Below, piece by piece: positions 6,062 to 6,210 of a stretch of 6,210 bases of DNA. Every line of letters starts with the position of its first letter. The stretch's first letter is position 1. The notes beneath the pieces are model-generated. The model worked only from the letters and a program-made list of their open reading frames with translations. It made no database searches and was not told where the DNA came from. The translations under genes and the position numbers were made by a program. Origin of the DNA: Frankiales bacterium (lineage in GTDB: Bacteria > Actinomycetota > Actinomycetes > Mycobacteriales > SCTD01); NCBI GenBank assembly GCA_025464915.1, contig JAODNF010000268.1, forward strand, positions 1 to 6,210, given 5' to 3'.

Positions 6062-6210
6062 ATGAGCACCACCACGTTCGCCGCTCTCGGCGTGCCCACC
6101 GCGCTGTGCGCGGAGCTCGGCCGCCAGGGCATCACCGCCCCCTTCCCGATCCAGGCCGCCACGCTGCCCGACACGCTGGCCGGCAAGGACGTCCTCGGCC
6201 GCGGCCGCAC
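6062..6210 (+). CDS. DEAD-box ATP-dependent RNA helicase, N-terminal fragment (3' truncated by window edge)
   Basis: The first 49 codons of a DEAD-box RNA helicase, an enzyme that unwinds short RNA duplexes with ATP, commonly in ribosome assembly, RNA decay or cold adaptation. The start reads MSTTTFAALGVP. The Q motif is complete: GITAPFPIQ at residues 23-31 with the invariant Q31, and the isolated aromatic F6 lies exactly 17 residues before its first residue, as in the family. TLPDTLAGKDVLGRGRT (34-50, the last codon incomplete) leads into the Walker A motif, expected as GRTGSGKT just past the edge. The ATG has GAGGA upstream. The gene is divergent from the SpoU methyltransferase gene. Which subfamily (RhlE, DeaD or other) cannot be decided from 49 residues. 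Confidence 0.92.
   Translation, partial: MSTTTFAALGVPTALCAELGRQGITAPFPIQAATLPDTLAGKDVLGRGR

Overview
The window is about 70% GC, with GTG starts next to ATG starts, strong G/C bias at third codon positions and protein families typical of Actinobacteria (an HrpA with DUF3418, a DUF4192 protein, a GRGRT-type DEAD-box helicase). A chromosome of a high-GC actinobacterium, perhaps near Nocardioidaceae or a relative, is the best guess. The lineage is inferred from style and family content, not from a marker gene. I see no mobile element, phage gene, CRISPR array, tRNA or rRNA. The region looks like ordinary core chromosome with tightly packed genes.

Layout from left to right: (1) the C-terminal two thirds of the DEAH-box RNA helicase HrpA on +, cut by the left edge; (2) on -, convergent with hrpA, a small hotdog-fold acyl-CoA thioesterase; (3) on +, divergent from the thioesterase, a short CPA1-type cation:proton antiporter; (4) on +, 58 bp further on, a DUF4192 protein of unknown function; (5) on -, convergent with it, a SpoU/TrmH-family RNA 2'-O-methyltransferase; (6) on +, divergent from the methyltransferase, the first 49 codons of a DEAD-box RNA helicase, cut by the right edge. 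No gap between genes exceeds about 130 bp.

Three of the six genes act on RNA (HrpA, SpoU methyltransferase, DEAD-box helicase), which suggests a loose RNA/ribosome-maintenance neighbourhood. The alternating strands argue against one operon; only the antiporter and DUF4192 genes could be co-transcribed.

I did not find a convincing new system. The points most worth a second look are an Arg-to-Leu change at the last position of helicase motif VI in HrpA, an antiporter lacking the usual N-terminal membrane segment, and a Cys-rich signature in the uncharacterised DUF4192 protein.
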